This document shows positions 20,609 to 28,638 of a DNA stretch of 30,047 nucleotides, in pieces. The notes beneath the pieces were generated by a model that had not been told where the DNA came from, made no database searches, and saw nothing but the letters and a program-made list of their open reading frames with translations. The DNA lies in assembly GCA_966211425.1 (NCBI GenBank), contig CBIHNH010000005.1:1-30047 (forward strand), in the 5' to 3' direction. Position numbers and translations under genes: made by a program. The stretch comes from CBIHNH01 sp966211425 (GTDB lineage Bacteria; Patescibacteriota; Saccharimonadia; Saccharimonadales; Saccharimonadaceae). Within the stretch, counting starts at the first letter, position 1. Each line of letters opens with the position of its first letter.

Positions 20609-22765
20609 GTGGACCTATTCCTCCTGATTATCATGTGTGCCGTTAACCTCGTGCTTGGCGCAATTATTTTCGTGCGCGACTCCCGAAAAGCCTATGCACG
20701 GCTTTTTTTGTTGATGAGCTTAGTGATCACGCTCTGGATCACGTCCAACTACTTTACGAACCATTATGTGGGTAACGATAGTCTCGTTCATATTGCGAAT
20801 AAAATCGCCTTTGTGACCGGCTATGCGATCGTTGTAAGCGGGCTACTTTTTACGTATTTTTTCCCGATAAAACGCCAACCCAAAAACGCTGAACAGCTGT
20901 TTCTAGCGGCGCTCGTTACAGTAACCATGCTGCTGTCATTGACGTCGTACGTAACGGGTGGCGCGACCATAGACCATAGCACGGGCGCTATTTCGTATTC
21001 TTCGGGATCACTCGTTCTGTTTTATCTGATATCGTTCCTGGTGATAGTTGGCTTTATTGCTAAAAACTTGATGCGTATTCCACACATGGGCGCCTCGTTA
21101 AAGTCCAAGCAACAAGCTCGACTCGTCTTAGTTGGCTTTGTCGTCAGCGCGCTGGTAGGGTTGAGTCTGAACCTAGTTCTGCCTCTGATGCTGAGCGGGT
21201 GGCAGATTACGCGATTTGGCCCACTGGCAACTGTTTTTCTGGTGGCGATCATCGCGTATGCAATCGTAAAACATGGATTGTTCGATATACGCCTTGCAGC
21301 CGTCCGTACACTAGCCTACGTGCTGTCGCTGTTTACGCTGGCGGCTGTTTATGGGTTGGTTGCATTTACGGTATCGCAGATTGTTTTCGAATATCAAACG
21401 ACCATCGAACAAAATGTAATCAACATAGTGCTGGCGCTGATACTCGCCTTTATCTTTCAGCCTGTTAAGCGTTTCTTTGACAAAGTCACCAACCGAGTTT
21501 TCTTTAAGGACAGGTATGAGACGAACGAGTTCATCGCTCGGCTTAGCGAGGCTCTGACAACCACGACCGATCTGCGTAATCTTCTGCAACGGGCAGCGAC
21601 CGAGATCGGCACAACCCTCAAAGCGGAACAGGCGTTCTTTTATGTGAAGTACTCCGAGAACAAACATTTATCGGCAGGAACAAAAGGACACACGACGTTG
21701 ACCCTAGATGAATTCGATACGATCCAGGACATAGTTATCGCCGAAGAGGCAGAGATCGTGATAGCCGACTTGTATCCACAGGATAGCCCGCTTCGTCGTA
21801 TCTTGGCGGCTCGATCGATTGCTATTCTGATGCCGATTCATCGCGGCAAGTCAGTCTTGGGTTACCTCGCGCTCGGCAACCAGCTCAGTAGCGGCTATAC
21901 CGAGCGAGATATTCGCGTGCTTGAAACGATCGCGGATGAGCTGCTGATCGCAATCCAAAACTCCCTGTCTGCTCAGGAAGTTCGTGAGATCAACACAAAT
22001 CTCCAGCAGCGCATCAACGAAGCGACGAGTGAGCTGCGCGTCGGTAACAAAAAACTGCATGAACTCGACAAGTCAAAAGACGAGTTCATCTCGATGGCAT
22101 CGCACCAGCTCCGGACACCACTAACCGCAGTAAAGGGATATCTCAGCATGGTCCTCGAGGGTGACCTCGGTGACATCACGCCTGAGCAGCGACAAGTTTT
22201 GGAACAGGCGTTTGAGAGTTCGCAGCGCATGGTGTTTTTGATCGGTGATTTCCTGAATGTTTCACGCATCCAAACGGGCAAGTTTATGCTCGAGCCGACG
22301 ACGATCAATATTGCCGACCTGATTCCGGAAGAGATCGAGCAGCTTGCGGATACCGCTGAAAAGCGAGGGATCAAGCTCATGTACGAAAAGCCCGACTCGA
22401 TGCCAACCATCGAGGCTGATGAGAACAAACTCCGCCAAGTTATGATGAACTTCATCGACAACGCTATTTATTATTCTCCGGCCGGCGGTAAAGTAACGGT
22501 TCGGGTGATCAAAGAACCGGGTGCAATCGTGTTCAAAGTTATCGATACCGGTATCGGCGTCCCAGCGGCGGAACGGCCAAAACTCTTTACGAAGTTTTTC
22601 CGCGCCACCAACGCTCGTTTGCAGCGACCGGACGGCACAGGCATCGGCCTCTATATGGCGAAAAAAGTTGTCGTGGCCCACGGCGGAGCCATCATATTTG
22701 AGACGGTCGACGGCAAGGGTAGTACGTTCGGTTTCAGGCTACCACTAAAAGACAAGCTGAAATAG
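20609..22765 (+). CDS. 7TM-GAF sensor histidine kinase
   Basis: A 718-aa membrane kinase starting with GTG at 20609. Seven or eight N-terminal hydrophobic segments (about 1-290) resemble the HisKA_7TM sensor. A GAF-like domain follows (about 305-460; RNLLQRAATEIGTTLKAEQAFFYV, IAILMPIHRGKSVLGYLALG). Then comes a coiled linker, His499 in ASHQLRTP and an ATPase domain with FIDNAIYYSPAGG, DTGIGVP and GTGIGLYMAKKVV. TAAGAT (20597-20602) sits 6 nt before the GTG, so the start may be leaderless. It lies 30 nt after the GNAT gene, perhaps partly cotranscribed. Its ligand is unknown. Confidence 0.93.
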   Translation: MDLFLLIIMCAVNLVLGAIIFVRDSRKAYARLFLLMSLVITLWITSNYFTNHYVGNDSLVHIANKIAFVTGYAIVVSGLLFTYFFPIKRQPKNAEQLFLAALVTVTMLLSLTSYVTGGATIDHSTGAISYSSGSLVLFYLISFLVIVGFIAKNLMRIPHMGASLKSKQQARLVLVGFVVSALVGLSLNLVLPLMLSGWQITRFGPLATVFLVAIIAYAIVKHGLFDIRLAAVRTLAYVLSLFTLAAVYGLVAFTVSQIVFEYQTTIEQNVINIVLALILAFIFQPVKRFFDKVTNRVFFKDRYETNEFIARLSEALTTTTDLRNLLQRAATEIGTTLKAEQAFFYVKYSENKHLSAGTKGHTTLTLDEFDTIQDIVIAEEAEIVIADLYPQDSPLRRILAARSIAILMPIHRGKSVLGYLALGNQLSSGYTERDIRVLETIADELLIAIQNSLSAQEVREINTNLQQRINEATSELRVGNKKLHELDKSKDEFISMASHQLRTPLTAVKGYLSMVLEGDLGDITPEQRQVLEQAFESSQRMVFLIGDFLNVSRIQTGKFMLEPTTINIADLIPEEIEQLADTAEKRGIKLMYEKPDSMPTIEADENKLRQVMMNFIDNAIYYSPAGGKVTVRVIKEPGAIVFKVIDTGIGVPAAERPKLFTKFFRATNARLQRPDGTGIGLYMAKKVVVAHGGAIIFETVDGKGSTFGFRLPLKDKLK

Positions 22766-22972
22766 TTCAACAAGAAGCCAAGTGATACCGGTGATACCGG
22801 CTGCGGCGATAGCACCGATCTTTGCAAAGCGTTTCTTTGGCTGCCACCATTCACCGAGCTTTGAGCGCTCGACAGCTTCGTAGCGGTGCACGACGGGTTC
22901 GCTCGAAACGACTCGATGCTTTGCGTCTTCGCCCTGGTAGCGTTTGGTGCGTTTCTTTGGCTTCTTACTCAT
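22745..22972 (-). CDS. Small basic single-pass membrane protein
   Basis: 75 aa from the ATG at 22972. The upstream in-frame ATG at 22990 lies before the -10 box, so it is rejected. The basic N-terminus is SKKPKKRTKRYQGED and there is one C-terminal membrane helix (IGAIAAAGITGITWLLVELFQLVF). On the minus strand TATACT (plus-strand 22979-22984) lies 6 nt before the ATG, directly after a hairpin terminator. The 3' end overlaps the kinase gene by 21 nt, and the two converge. Function unknown. Confidence 0.75.
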   Translation of the reverse strand: MSKKPKKRTKRYQGEDAKHRVVSSEPVVHRYEAVERSKLGEWWQPKKRFAKIGAIAAAGITGITWLLVELFQLVF

Positions 22973-22978
22973 GGTATC

Positions 22979-23020
22979 AGTATAGAACAAAACCTCCTGG
23001 GGTAGTAGCCAGGAGGTTTT
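22979..23020 (-). terminator. Terminator abutting the -10 of the next gene
   Basis: A perfect 12-bp stem, 22989-23000 with 23009-23020. Read on the minus strand it ends in TTTT and terminates the surface-protein gene at 23044. Four bases later comes TATACT (22984-22979) of the small membrane protein. Confidence 0.85.
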
Positions 23021-23043
23021 ATGTAGGAGAGGTACCCGCGGTT

Positions 23044-24189
23044 TTAGCGTCCGAGGAATTTGTTGATCAGTCGGCGACGGGTGCCGAGGTAGCTGTAGGC
23101 GCCATAACCGAGTGAGCCTGAGCCGAGCAGGCCGGCGATAGCGGTCGCAGGGCCGGTCGAGGCTATCACTTCTGGCTCGTCTTCTTTACAGTCATCAAAG
23201 TCACGGCTGTGCAGATCGGTATCGAACTCACTCTGTTTGATGGTGATCGTGTTGCCCGTTGCGAGGTCACAAACCCGGAGGGTCTCTACCGGTGGTAGTG
23301 GTTTTTCCTGACAGTCCGCTGGATTAGTCGAGTGTTTTGAAGCGTCGAAAGATGATTTGTCGATGGTTACCATTCGTTTTGTTGCGAGGTCGCAGACCTG
23401 GATCTCTTCATCGGCTACGAAAACGGAAACTTTGCAGGCCGGTGCGGTTACTTCCTTGACGTTGTCGTTCACTTTGACATGAACGGCGACGGTAGCGGTA
23501 TAGGTGCCGGGTGCTTTGTAGTCGTAGGTATAAGCCGATTCGTTTACGGTGACGCCTATGCCGTCACCAAAGCCGAACTCGTACTTTTCGACGTTTGCAC
23601 CACCGCTAGCGGTAGCTTTTGCGGTGAACTTGTAAGTGGTGCGGCTGATCTGCTCGGCGGTGAGCTTAACGCACTCGAACTCTGGTTCTGGCTGCGGTTT
23701 TTCTTTTGGCGTGGCGCTGACCGGGTTGCCGCAGGCCTTGATGATGGCAAAGGAGAACTCGCCGTTAATCATCTTGACGAAGGCAGTCTGACCTTCGGTC
23801 ACAAACTTGCTGGTTGGGTATTTTCCGGCGTTGTTCGTGTTTGGAATAGGCGTGCCGCCAAAGTTTCGGCCAGCGGTCATCGCGTTCGTGGCGACGACTT
23901 TGCCATCGACTGTGACTCGTCCGTCACGCCAGACGATACCGTTCACGAACTTGCCGTCTAGCTCGCTTTGTTTGATGCCGAATGCGTTAAAGACACGGGG
24001 TACGTCACCCTGAGAGGCTTTTTCGCGCATCGTTTTCATGTTGAAGGCGCCACAGCGGATGATTGCTACGTTGTCACAGTCAGGGTCGTTGTCGACGACA
24101 GCAGAGACGTTGCCGCTGAGTCCGAATGCGAGGGCCGCGCTGAGTGCCACACCGAGACTTACGAGTTGCATTTTGAGTAGTTTATTCAT
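23044..24189 (-). CDS. Secreted PKD-domain surface protein with ASTGP-type anchor
   Basis: 381 aa from the ATG at 24189, preceded by AGGAGG on the minus strand. A signal peptide (LLKMQLVSLGVALSAALAFG) ends near VSA. The N-terminal domain (about 30-165) has four Cys and no clear family. A PKD-like domain (about 175-260; FGFGDG, APGTYTATVAV) follows, then two ~40-residue repeats beginning VCDLAT. The C-terminus has ASTGP, a hydrophobic Gly-rich helix (LLGSGSLGYGAYSYLG) and a RRR tail, a variant of the sortase signal. It is likely exported and wall-attached. A TATACT with extended TG (plus-strand 24230-24235) gives a ~34-nt leader. Confidence 0.88.
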   Translation of the reverse strand: MNKLLKMQLVSLGVALSAALAFGLSGNVSAVVDNDPDCDNVAIIRCGAFNMKTMREKASQGDVPRVFNAFGIKQSELDGKFVNGIVWRDGRVTVDGKVVATNAMTAGRNFGGTPIPNTNNAGKYPTSKFVTEGQTAFVKMINGEFSFAIIKACGNPVSATPKEKPQPEPEFECVKLTAEQISRTTYKFTAKATASGGANVEKYEFGFGDGIGVTVNESAYTYDYKAPGTYTATVAVHVKVNDNVKEVTAPACKVSVFVADEEIQVCDLATKRMVTIDKSSFDASKHSTNPADCQEKPLPPVETLRVCDLATGNTITIKQSEFDTDLHSRDFDDCKEDEPEVIASTGPATAIAGLLGSGSLGYGAYSYLGTRRRLINKFLGR

Positions 24190-24229
24190 AGGTTTCCTCC
24201 TGACGGTCACACGGTATTACTTAGCTAAT

Positions 24230-24235
24230 AGTATA
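24230..24235 (-). promoter_or_regulatory. -10 box of the PKD surface protein
   Basis: Read on the minus strand: TGG followed by TATACT. It lies about 40 nt before the ATG with AGGAGG in between, a conventional leader. Confidence 0.6.
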
Positions 24236-24275
24236 CCACATACCGGATGAGGGTTTTTGTCAATAACGCTCGCGC

Positions 24276-26231
24276 TTAGGCTTGGTTGCGAAGGAGCTTG
24301 CGACGACCCTGGAGGAAGTACGTTGCGCCGTAGGCGATGAGTGCCGCTACGAGGATCATGTATGGGCTATCTTTTGCGCCAGTTGCAGGGAGCATGGCAG
24401 GGAGGACAGTTGAGGTAGCGAGTACGTGTCCGCCACCTTGGCCGCCGCCAGTGGATTCACCAAGGACGCGACCGGGAGTTGGGCAGGCAAAGGTAACTTC
24501 GGCATTTGCCGTGCCGGTAAAGTCGTATTCTGACTCCTGCTCATCGAGAAGAGAACGGCTACTCTCACGGAGTATGTCGATAGGCGAATACCTGGCACTA
24601 AAGCTTGCCATGTTCTGCACTTTACAGACCGTACTAATATTAGCAGCAGTTATCGTAGTGAAGGCTTTGAGCGTAGCGCTCTCACCTGGGGCAAGATTAT
24701 CAATATAACCATCATTTTCAAGAGTGGCGCCTATATCGGTGACCTGTACGTTGAATCGTTCAAAGAATAGATCACCATTGTTTGTGACGGTGATTTCCCA
24801 GGTGATGATGTCACCTACACCTATGGTTCCATCACCGTTTGTGTCAGTAGGTGTCAAGGCTGTTTTTGTGATAGATACGCAGTCCTCGTCTGTGAATGTA
24901 TACGACCATGAGGTTGTCGTGTCTGCGGCAAATACGTAGCCTTCCTCCGTTTCGGCGGTTACAGTAACTGTGGCCGATGGTGCGTTCAGCCAATCCTCGG
25001 TAGTAGCCTCACCGTTTACCCGGAAGATGACCCCTTCTGTTTGTGGTAGATAGATGACATCTCGTTCTTCTCCGCAGAGATCGTAAAAGTTTGGTTCACC
25101 GAGTGTTATCTCTTCGGGCTCTGTGCAGTTTTCAGGCAATACATCACCGTCAGTCCAGTTCTGCGAATAGGTGTTTCCGCTGTAGACGAAGGTTGGGATG
25201 ATGTCCTCACCATTTTGGTGGTCACCGTGAGTTCCGCCAAAGTTGTCGTCGAGGTGACCGTTAAACGCTCCTGCAGCGGACACGGTGATTCGAACAAATG
25301 GTTTTGTTTCGCTACCAGTTGCGTGGCAGAGAGTAACGCTTTCACTGTCAGGGCACGCTTCATTTGTAAATGTATTTGCGAATACATTGTTGTCGTTGGT
25401 TAGGGTGTACCCGTCAGCAACTTCTGCTGTGATACTAACGGTTCCTGCGCCCTGATAGTTTGTTCCGGGTAGCAGCACGGTGTCGGTGCCGGTCAGTTTG
25501 TATGTGACACCTTCGGCCGCCGTTACAGTAAACATGTCGTCCGACACGCCACACCGCTCGTCAAATGTCACTGCGGCGGTTGTTTCCTGGTCGTCGACAG
25601 GGCACGCTTCATTTGTAAATGTTTTTTCGAAACTGGTTTGTCCGGTCAGCGTGTATTCATCGCTTGCCGGATGAGCGGTAATCGTGATTGGCCCAAGGGG
25701 TGCAGCGTAGGTGTCTGCGGTCTTGGTTTCATCACCTATCTTATAGATGACACCTGTTTTGGCGGGTATCGTGTACGTATCGTTGTCGGTGCCGCACTTG
25801 TCGTCGAACGTGACAGCAGCGGGGGTTACCTCTGTGGTAGTGGAGGTACAGGGGCCATGAGAAAGATTAAATTGACCGCTCCAGCCTACATATATAGAAG
25901 CGGTGGCAGAGGTTACGGTGCTGGTCAGGTTGCTCATCGTGGTGTAGTGAGCGGCACCCCCAGGGGTTAGTTCGCCTAGTGTAACGGTCTCTGAGCTATC
26001 GTTTGCCCACTGTACAGCAATCGAGGCAGGTGCATCTTCCTCATCATCGATCTGGTTAATAATAAAATGCCACTCCGTAGAGTCGCATTCGTGTTCTATT
26101 AATGCCTTCGCTGTGATTGATTGAGTGTCCGTGGCGTATACGGGCACGACTTGCAAAATACCGGTTGAAAGCACTGAAAGCATCAGTGCGAGGCATATCT
26201 TAAGCGTTTGTGAAAATCTGCGTAGCACCAT
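24276..26231 (-). CDS. LPATG surface protein with repeated Cys domains
   Basis: A 651-aa exported protein. The signal peptide ends near VPVYA, about residue 33. Repeated ~83-aa domains begin with VTFDxxCG and end with TFTNEAC; two adjacent ones share an identical 25-bp stretch (25349-25373 and 25598-25622), and a third, more diverged copy is near EPNFYDLCGEER. A DUF11-like domain (about 455-580) has a calcium-loop pattern DTNGDGTIGVGD. The sorting signal LPATG starts at 614, followed by a membrane helix and a RRK tail, matching the sortase at 7613. GAGGAG precedes the ATG on the minus strand, with a promoter at 26345-26374. It is a paralogue of the gene at 26473 in its ends only. Confidence 0.9.
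   Translation of the reverse strand: MVLRRFSQTLKICLALMLSVLSTGILQVVPVYATDTQSITAKALIEHECDSTEWHFIINQIDDEEDAPASIAVQWANDSSETVTLGELTPGGAAHYTTMSNLTSTVTSATASIYVGWSGQFNLSHGPCTSTTTEVTPAAVTFDDKCGTDNDTYTIPAKTGVIYKIGDETKTADTYAAPLGPITITAHPASDEYTLTGQTSFEKTFTNEACPVDDQETTAAVTFDERCGVSDDMFTVTAAEGVTYKLTGTDTVLLPGTNYQGAGTVSITAEVADGYTLTNDNNVFANTFTNEACPDSESVTLCHATGSETKPFVRITVSAAGAFNGHLDDNFGGTHGDHQNGEDIIPTFVYSGNTYSQNWTDGDVLPENCTEPEEITLGEPNFYDLCGEERDVIYLPQTEGVIFRVNGEATTEDWLNAPSATVTVTAETEEGYVFAADTTTSWSYTFTDEDCVSITKTALTPTDTNGDGTIGVGDIITWEITVTNNGDLFFERFNVQVTDIGATLENDGYIDNLAPGESATLKAFTTITAANISTVCKVQNMASFSARYSPIDILRESSRSLLDEQESEYDFTGTANAEVTFACPTPGRVLGESTGGGQGGGHVLATSTVLPAMLPATGAKDSPYMILVAALIAYGATYFLQGRRKLLRNQA
25349..25622. 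repeat. Pair of 25-bp direct repeats inside the surface-protein gene
   Basis: 25349-25373 and 25598-25622 are identical. The offset is 249 bp, or 83 codons, the domain period of the protein. This implies recent domain duplication. Confidence 0.8.
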
Positions 26232-26344
26232 AAGCTATAGCTCCTCGGATAGTCCGTCTTAGATGATAAGTTGCCTACGTTTGAGGGTTGGTGTGAGGGT
26301 GTTTAAGAGTTTGTATCGATGTCGGTTTCGATGTTGTATTTATG

Positions 26345-26374
26345 ATAATACTCCTCATTTTTATATATTGTCAA
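26345..26374 (-). promoter_or_regulatory. Promoter of the 651-aa surface protein
   Basis: On the minus strand TTGACA (26374-26369), 18-nt spacer, TATTAT (26350-26345). It would give a ~107-nt leader before the ATG at 26231. Confidence 0.75.
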
Positions 26375-26410
26375 ATACTGCATGTGCTTTGAGGTATAAC
26401 CGCGTACAAC

Positions 26411-26445
26411 AAAAACCTCGTCTTCTAAGAGGTGAAGACGAGGTT
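26411..26445 (-). terminator. Terminator of the 544-aa surface protein
   Basis: A perfect 12-bp stem (26414-26425 with 26434-26445). On the minus strand the 3' arm continues into TTTTT. Confidence 0.88.
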
Positions 26446-26472
26446 CGAGTTGTTTATATGCTTTTTAGTTTT

Positions 26473-28107
26473 TTATACTTCGATTTGGTTGCGAGCTAGG
26501 ATACGGCGACCCTGGATAAAGTAGGCTGCGCCGTAAGCCATGAGTGCTGCGATGATGATCATGAACGGACTCGCTGTTGATCCACCGGTTGCTGGCAGTG
26601 TTGCAGGAAGTACAGTCGATGTAGAGAGAACCTTGCCGGTTGTTGGTGTCTTGTCGTCGTTGTCGCCGAGAACGTTCCCTGGGTTGGTAGGAGTTTCATC
26701 GTCTTCGTGGCTAAACGTATAGATAGCACATCCGACCGTTACAGAGTTGACTGTAGAGCTGGTAGCTGCTGGGTTTGTGTAAAGAATACGCAGCGCAGAT
26801 GTCATTACTCCCGGGTTTTTGGCGACGATGTTTGCGAGGGTATCAAAGGTTGCGTATCCCATACCTGAGGCAGTTGCGCCGAAGTCTGACTTGCTCCACC
26901 ATTTGCCAGCGTAAGAACCTTCTTTTTCGTAAACAAGCACGCCCTTGTCGGTCACGATGTGGATACCGACATACTGCTCAGGGCTGGCGGTGAAATCTAT
27001 CTGGTCGCCTATGTCAGCCAGTGGGCCAACAAAGCTTCGCTCGATGTAAGTCTCGTCCCAGCTAGTGTCAGGGTTAGTGCCGCTAACGTTCAGTTTGATA
27101 CCGCCATCGACATAGGCTGCGTCCATTGGAAGCGTCCAACCGTTCTGGTCGAGGTTTGTCGAGTGGATAGTAGGTAGTGCTTCTTCGCAGATAGTCACTG
27201 TTGGCGGTGGAGTAGTAGTCCATTCTACCGCAGGACAGTTGTTTGCGTTGGCGCTGACTACGGCCGTGATAATGGTTCCATCCGCAAAGCCATACGTAAC
27301 TGTCCGGCCGTTATTTACTTCTGCTTCCGTAACGTAGAGCCAGTGCCAATCCGGTGTCATATAGCTAGGAACCGGCTTGTTGTTTACGGAAACTAGTCCT
27401 CCGTGCGACTGCATGTCGAACGTCGATACACCATTTGTGTCGGTGTGTTGTGTGCCCCATGTGATTTCCCACATCTTATAATCAGTGAAGTAGTTAGCTG
27501 AACAAGGGTTTACTGCGCAAGCTGTATTCCAGTCTTGGTATGTGTAGGTTGCTGTTTTGCCGTCGGCAGATACAGTCCAGCCATCGCTTTCGCTAAATAC
27601 TAGACTGCCAGTTGTCTCATACGTTACAGTTCTTGAGTTATTGCTCCAGTCGCTATCGTCTTCTACTGTGTAAGTTGCAGTGTCGGTAGACGGCACTGTG
27701 TCGTTGTTAGGTCCGCAAACATCTTTAATTCCTGATGGGAGGGGCGTGACTTCATTGTCGCCGCTATCTGCAGAGTCGCACATTGAGATCGCAGGTTCGA
27801 TCTTGTCGCCATTGTCCCAGGCGATCGCAACGGACTTTTCGTGCTTGTCATTGAAATACGAGCCTAGGCCGTTGAAGCCCTTCAATGAGCTAGTGCTGAC
27901 GCTGATCGGGTTATCGCCTGTTTGAAGCTGCTCGTTAACACCGGGCGTACCAACGTATTTACATACGTATACTTTTTTGAACTCGCCATCTGGGTTGGTT
28001 GCGCTATATGCGTAAGCCGGCGCAACTTGCAGGATACCGCTCGAGAGCACTGAAAGCATCAGTGCGAGTGTTACCTTAAAGGTTTGTGAGAGTTTTCGTA
28101 GAACCAT
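26473..28107 (-). CDS. LPATG surface protein, end-paralogue of the 651-aa gene
   Basis: A 544-aa exported protein. The signal peptide (LALMLSVLSSGILQVAPAYA) is nearly identical to that of the gene at 24276. The central region is different: Cys-containing domains with DVCGPNNDTVPSTDTATYTV, a Trp-rich block (PDWHWLYVTEAEVNNGRTV) and a C-terminal ~150-residue beta-rich segment with jelly-roll-like features. LPATG starts at 504, followed by PFMIIIAALMAYGAAYF and RR. A spacer before the anchor repeats T, S and D residues. AGGAG precedes the ATG. It is a likely substrate of the sortase at 7613. Confidence 0.9.
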   Translation of the reverse strand: MVLRKLSQTFKVTLALMLSVLSSGILQVAPAYAYSATNPDGEFKKVYVCKYVGTPGVNEQLQTGDNPISVSTSSLKGFNGLGSYFNDKHEKSVAIAWDNGDKIEPAISMCDSADSGDNEVTPLPSGIKDVCGPNNDTVPSTDTATYTVEDDSDWSNNSRTVTYETTGSLVFSESDGWTVSADGKTATYTYQDWNTACAVNPCSANYFTDYKMWEITWGTQHTDTNGVSTFDMQSHGGLVSVNNKPVPSYMTPDWHWLYVTEAEVNNGRTVTYGFADGTIITAVVSANANNCPAVEWTTTPPPTVTICEEALPTIHSTNLDQNGWTLPMDAAYVDGGIKLNVSGTNPDTSWDETYIERSFVGPLADIGDQIDFTASPEQYVGIHIVTDKGVLVYEKEGSYAGKWWSKSDFGATASGMGYATFDTLANIVAKNPGVMTSALRILYTNPAATSSTVNSVTVGCAIYTFSHEDDETPTNPGNVLGDNDDKTPTTGKVLSTSTVLPATLPATGGSTASPFMIIIAALMAYGAAYFIQGRRILARNQIEV

Positions 28108-28176
28108 TTGGACTAGCTCCTAGCCCCACCCGGTTAGAAATATAGATATCAGACAATATTTTTGTACGTTTTCCTA

Positions 28177-28204
28177 ACAATACTCTTATTTTCCATTTTG
28201 TCAA
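28177..28204 (-). promoter_or_regulatory. Promoter of the 544-aa surface protein
   Basis: On the minus strand TTGACA (28204-28199), 16-nt spacer, TATTGT (28182-28177). The layout mirrors the promoter of the paralogue at 26345-26374. Confidence 0.7.
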
Positions 28205-28269
28205 ATATATTATATAAACATAATAACTTTCACCCCTGTTGATATAAAGAACCGTTACAATGGGTGTAT

Positions 28270-28638
28270 ATGAAAAAAGGTAGTACAGGTGACGGTGTTA
28301 TGTTCCATGCTGGTTTTCCGAATGCCGGCGAGGATCGTAGCGGCTTGAACATGAGCCTTGACGATCTCGTTATTCGGCATCGTCTCAGTACGTTCCTCTG
28401 GCGGCTGGAGGAGGATATGTCGGAGCTTGGTTGGCGGGCGGGTAGTATCGTCGTCGTCGATAGGGCACTACAGCCGCGGCAAAATGATCTGGTCGTGGCG
28501 ATCGTCGAGGAGTCGTTCGTCGTGCGCAAGCTTCATCAGGGACGACTCTACGACGCCGCCGGGAGGCTAGAGGATAGCGAAACGGTTAGTGTCTGGGGTG
28601 TCATCACGCACGCGCTGCAGGAGTATAGGGCCGGATGA
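28270..28638 (+). CDS. UmuD-like protein with an altered catalytic dyad
   Basis: 122 aa from the ATG at 28270 (an in-frame GTG at 28264 is less likely). It aligns with UmuD: HAGFPNA at the cleavage region (Ala-Gly, as in LexA), LVIRHRLSTFLWR, GSIVVVDRAL, then FVVRKL and SVWGVITHAL. The Ser expected in GDSM is missing (EEDMS, one residue shorter) and the Lys expected in FTVKKL is Arg. It is therefore unlikely to cleave itself. It overlaps UmuC by 4 nt (ATGA). TACAAT (28256-28261) lies 8 nt before the ATG. No LexA-type box was found nearby. Confidence 0.85.
   Translation: MKKGSTGDGVMFHAGFPNAGEDRSGLNMSLDDLVIRHRLSTFLWRLEEDMSELGWRAGSIVVVDRALQPRQNDLVVAIVEESFVVRKLHQGRLYDAAGRLEDSETVSVWGVITHALQEYRAG

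Noticed and set aside
24312..24330. Further repeat copy on the right side of the window
   Set aside because: Only GAAGTACGTT matches, inside a coding region; the rest of the repeat is absent.
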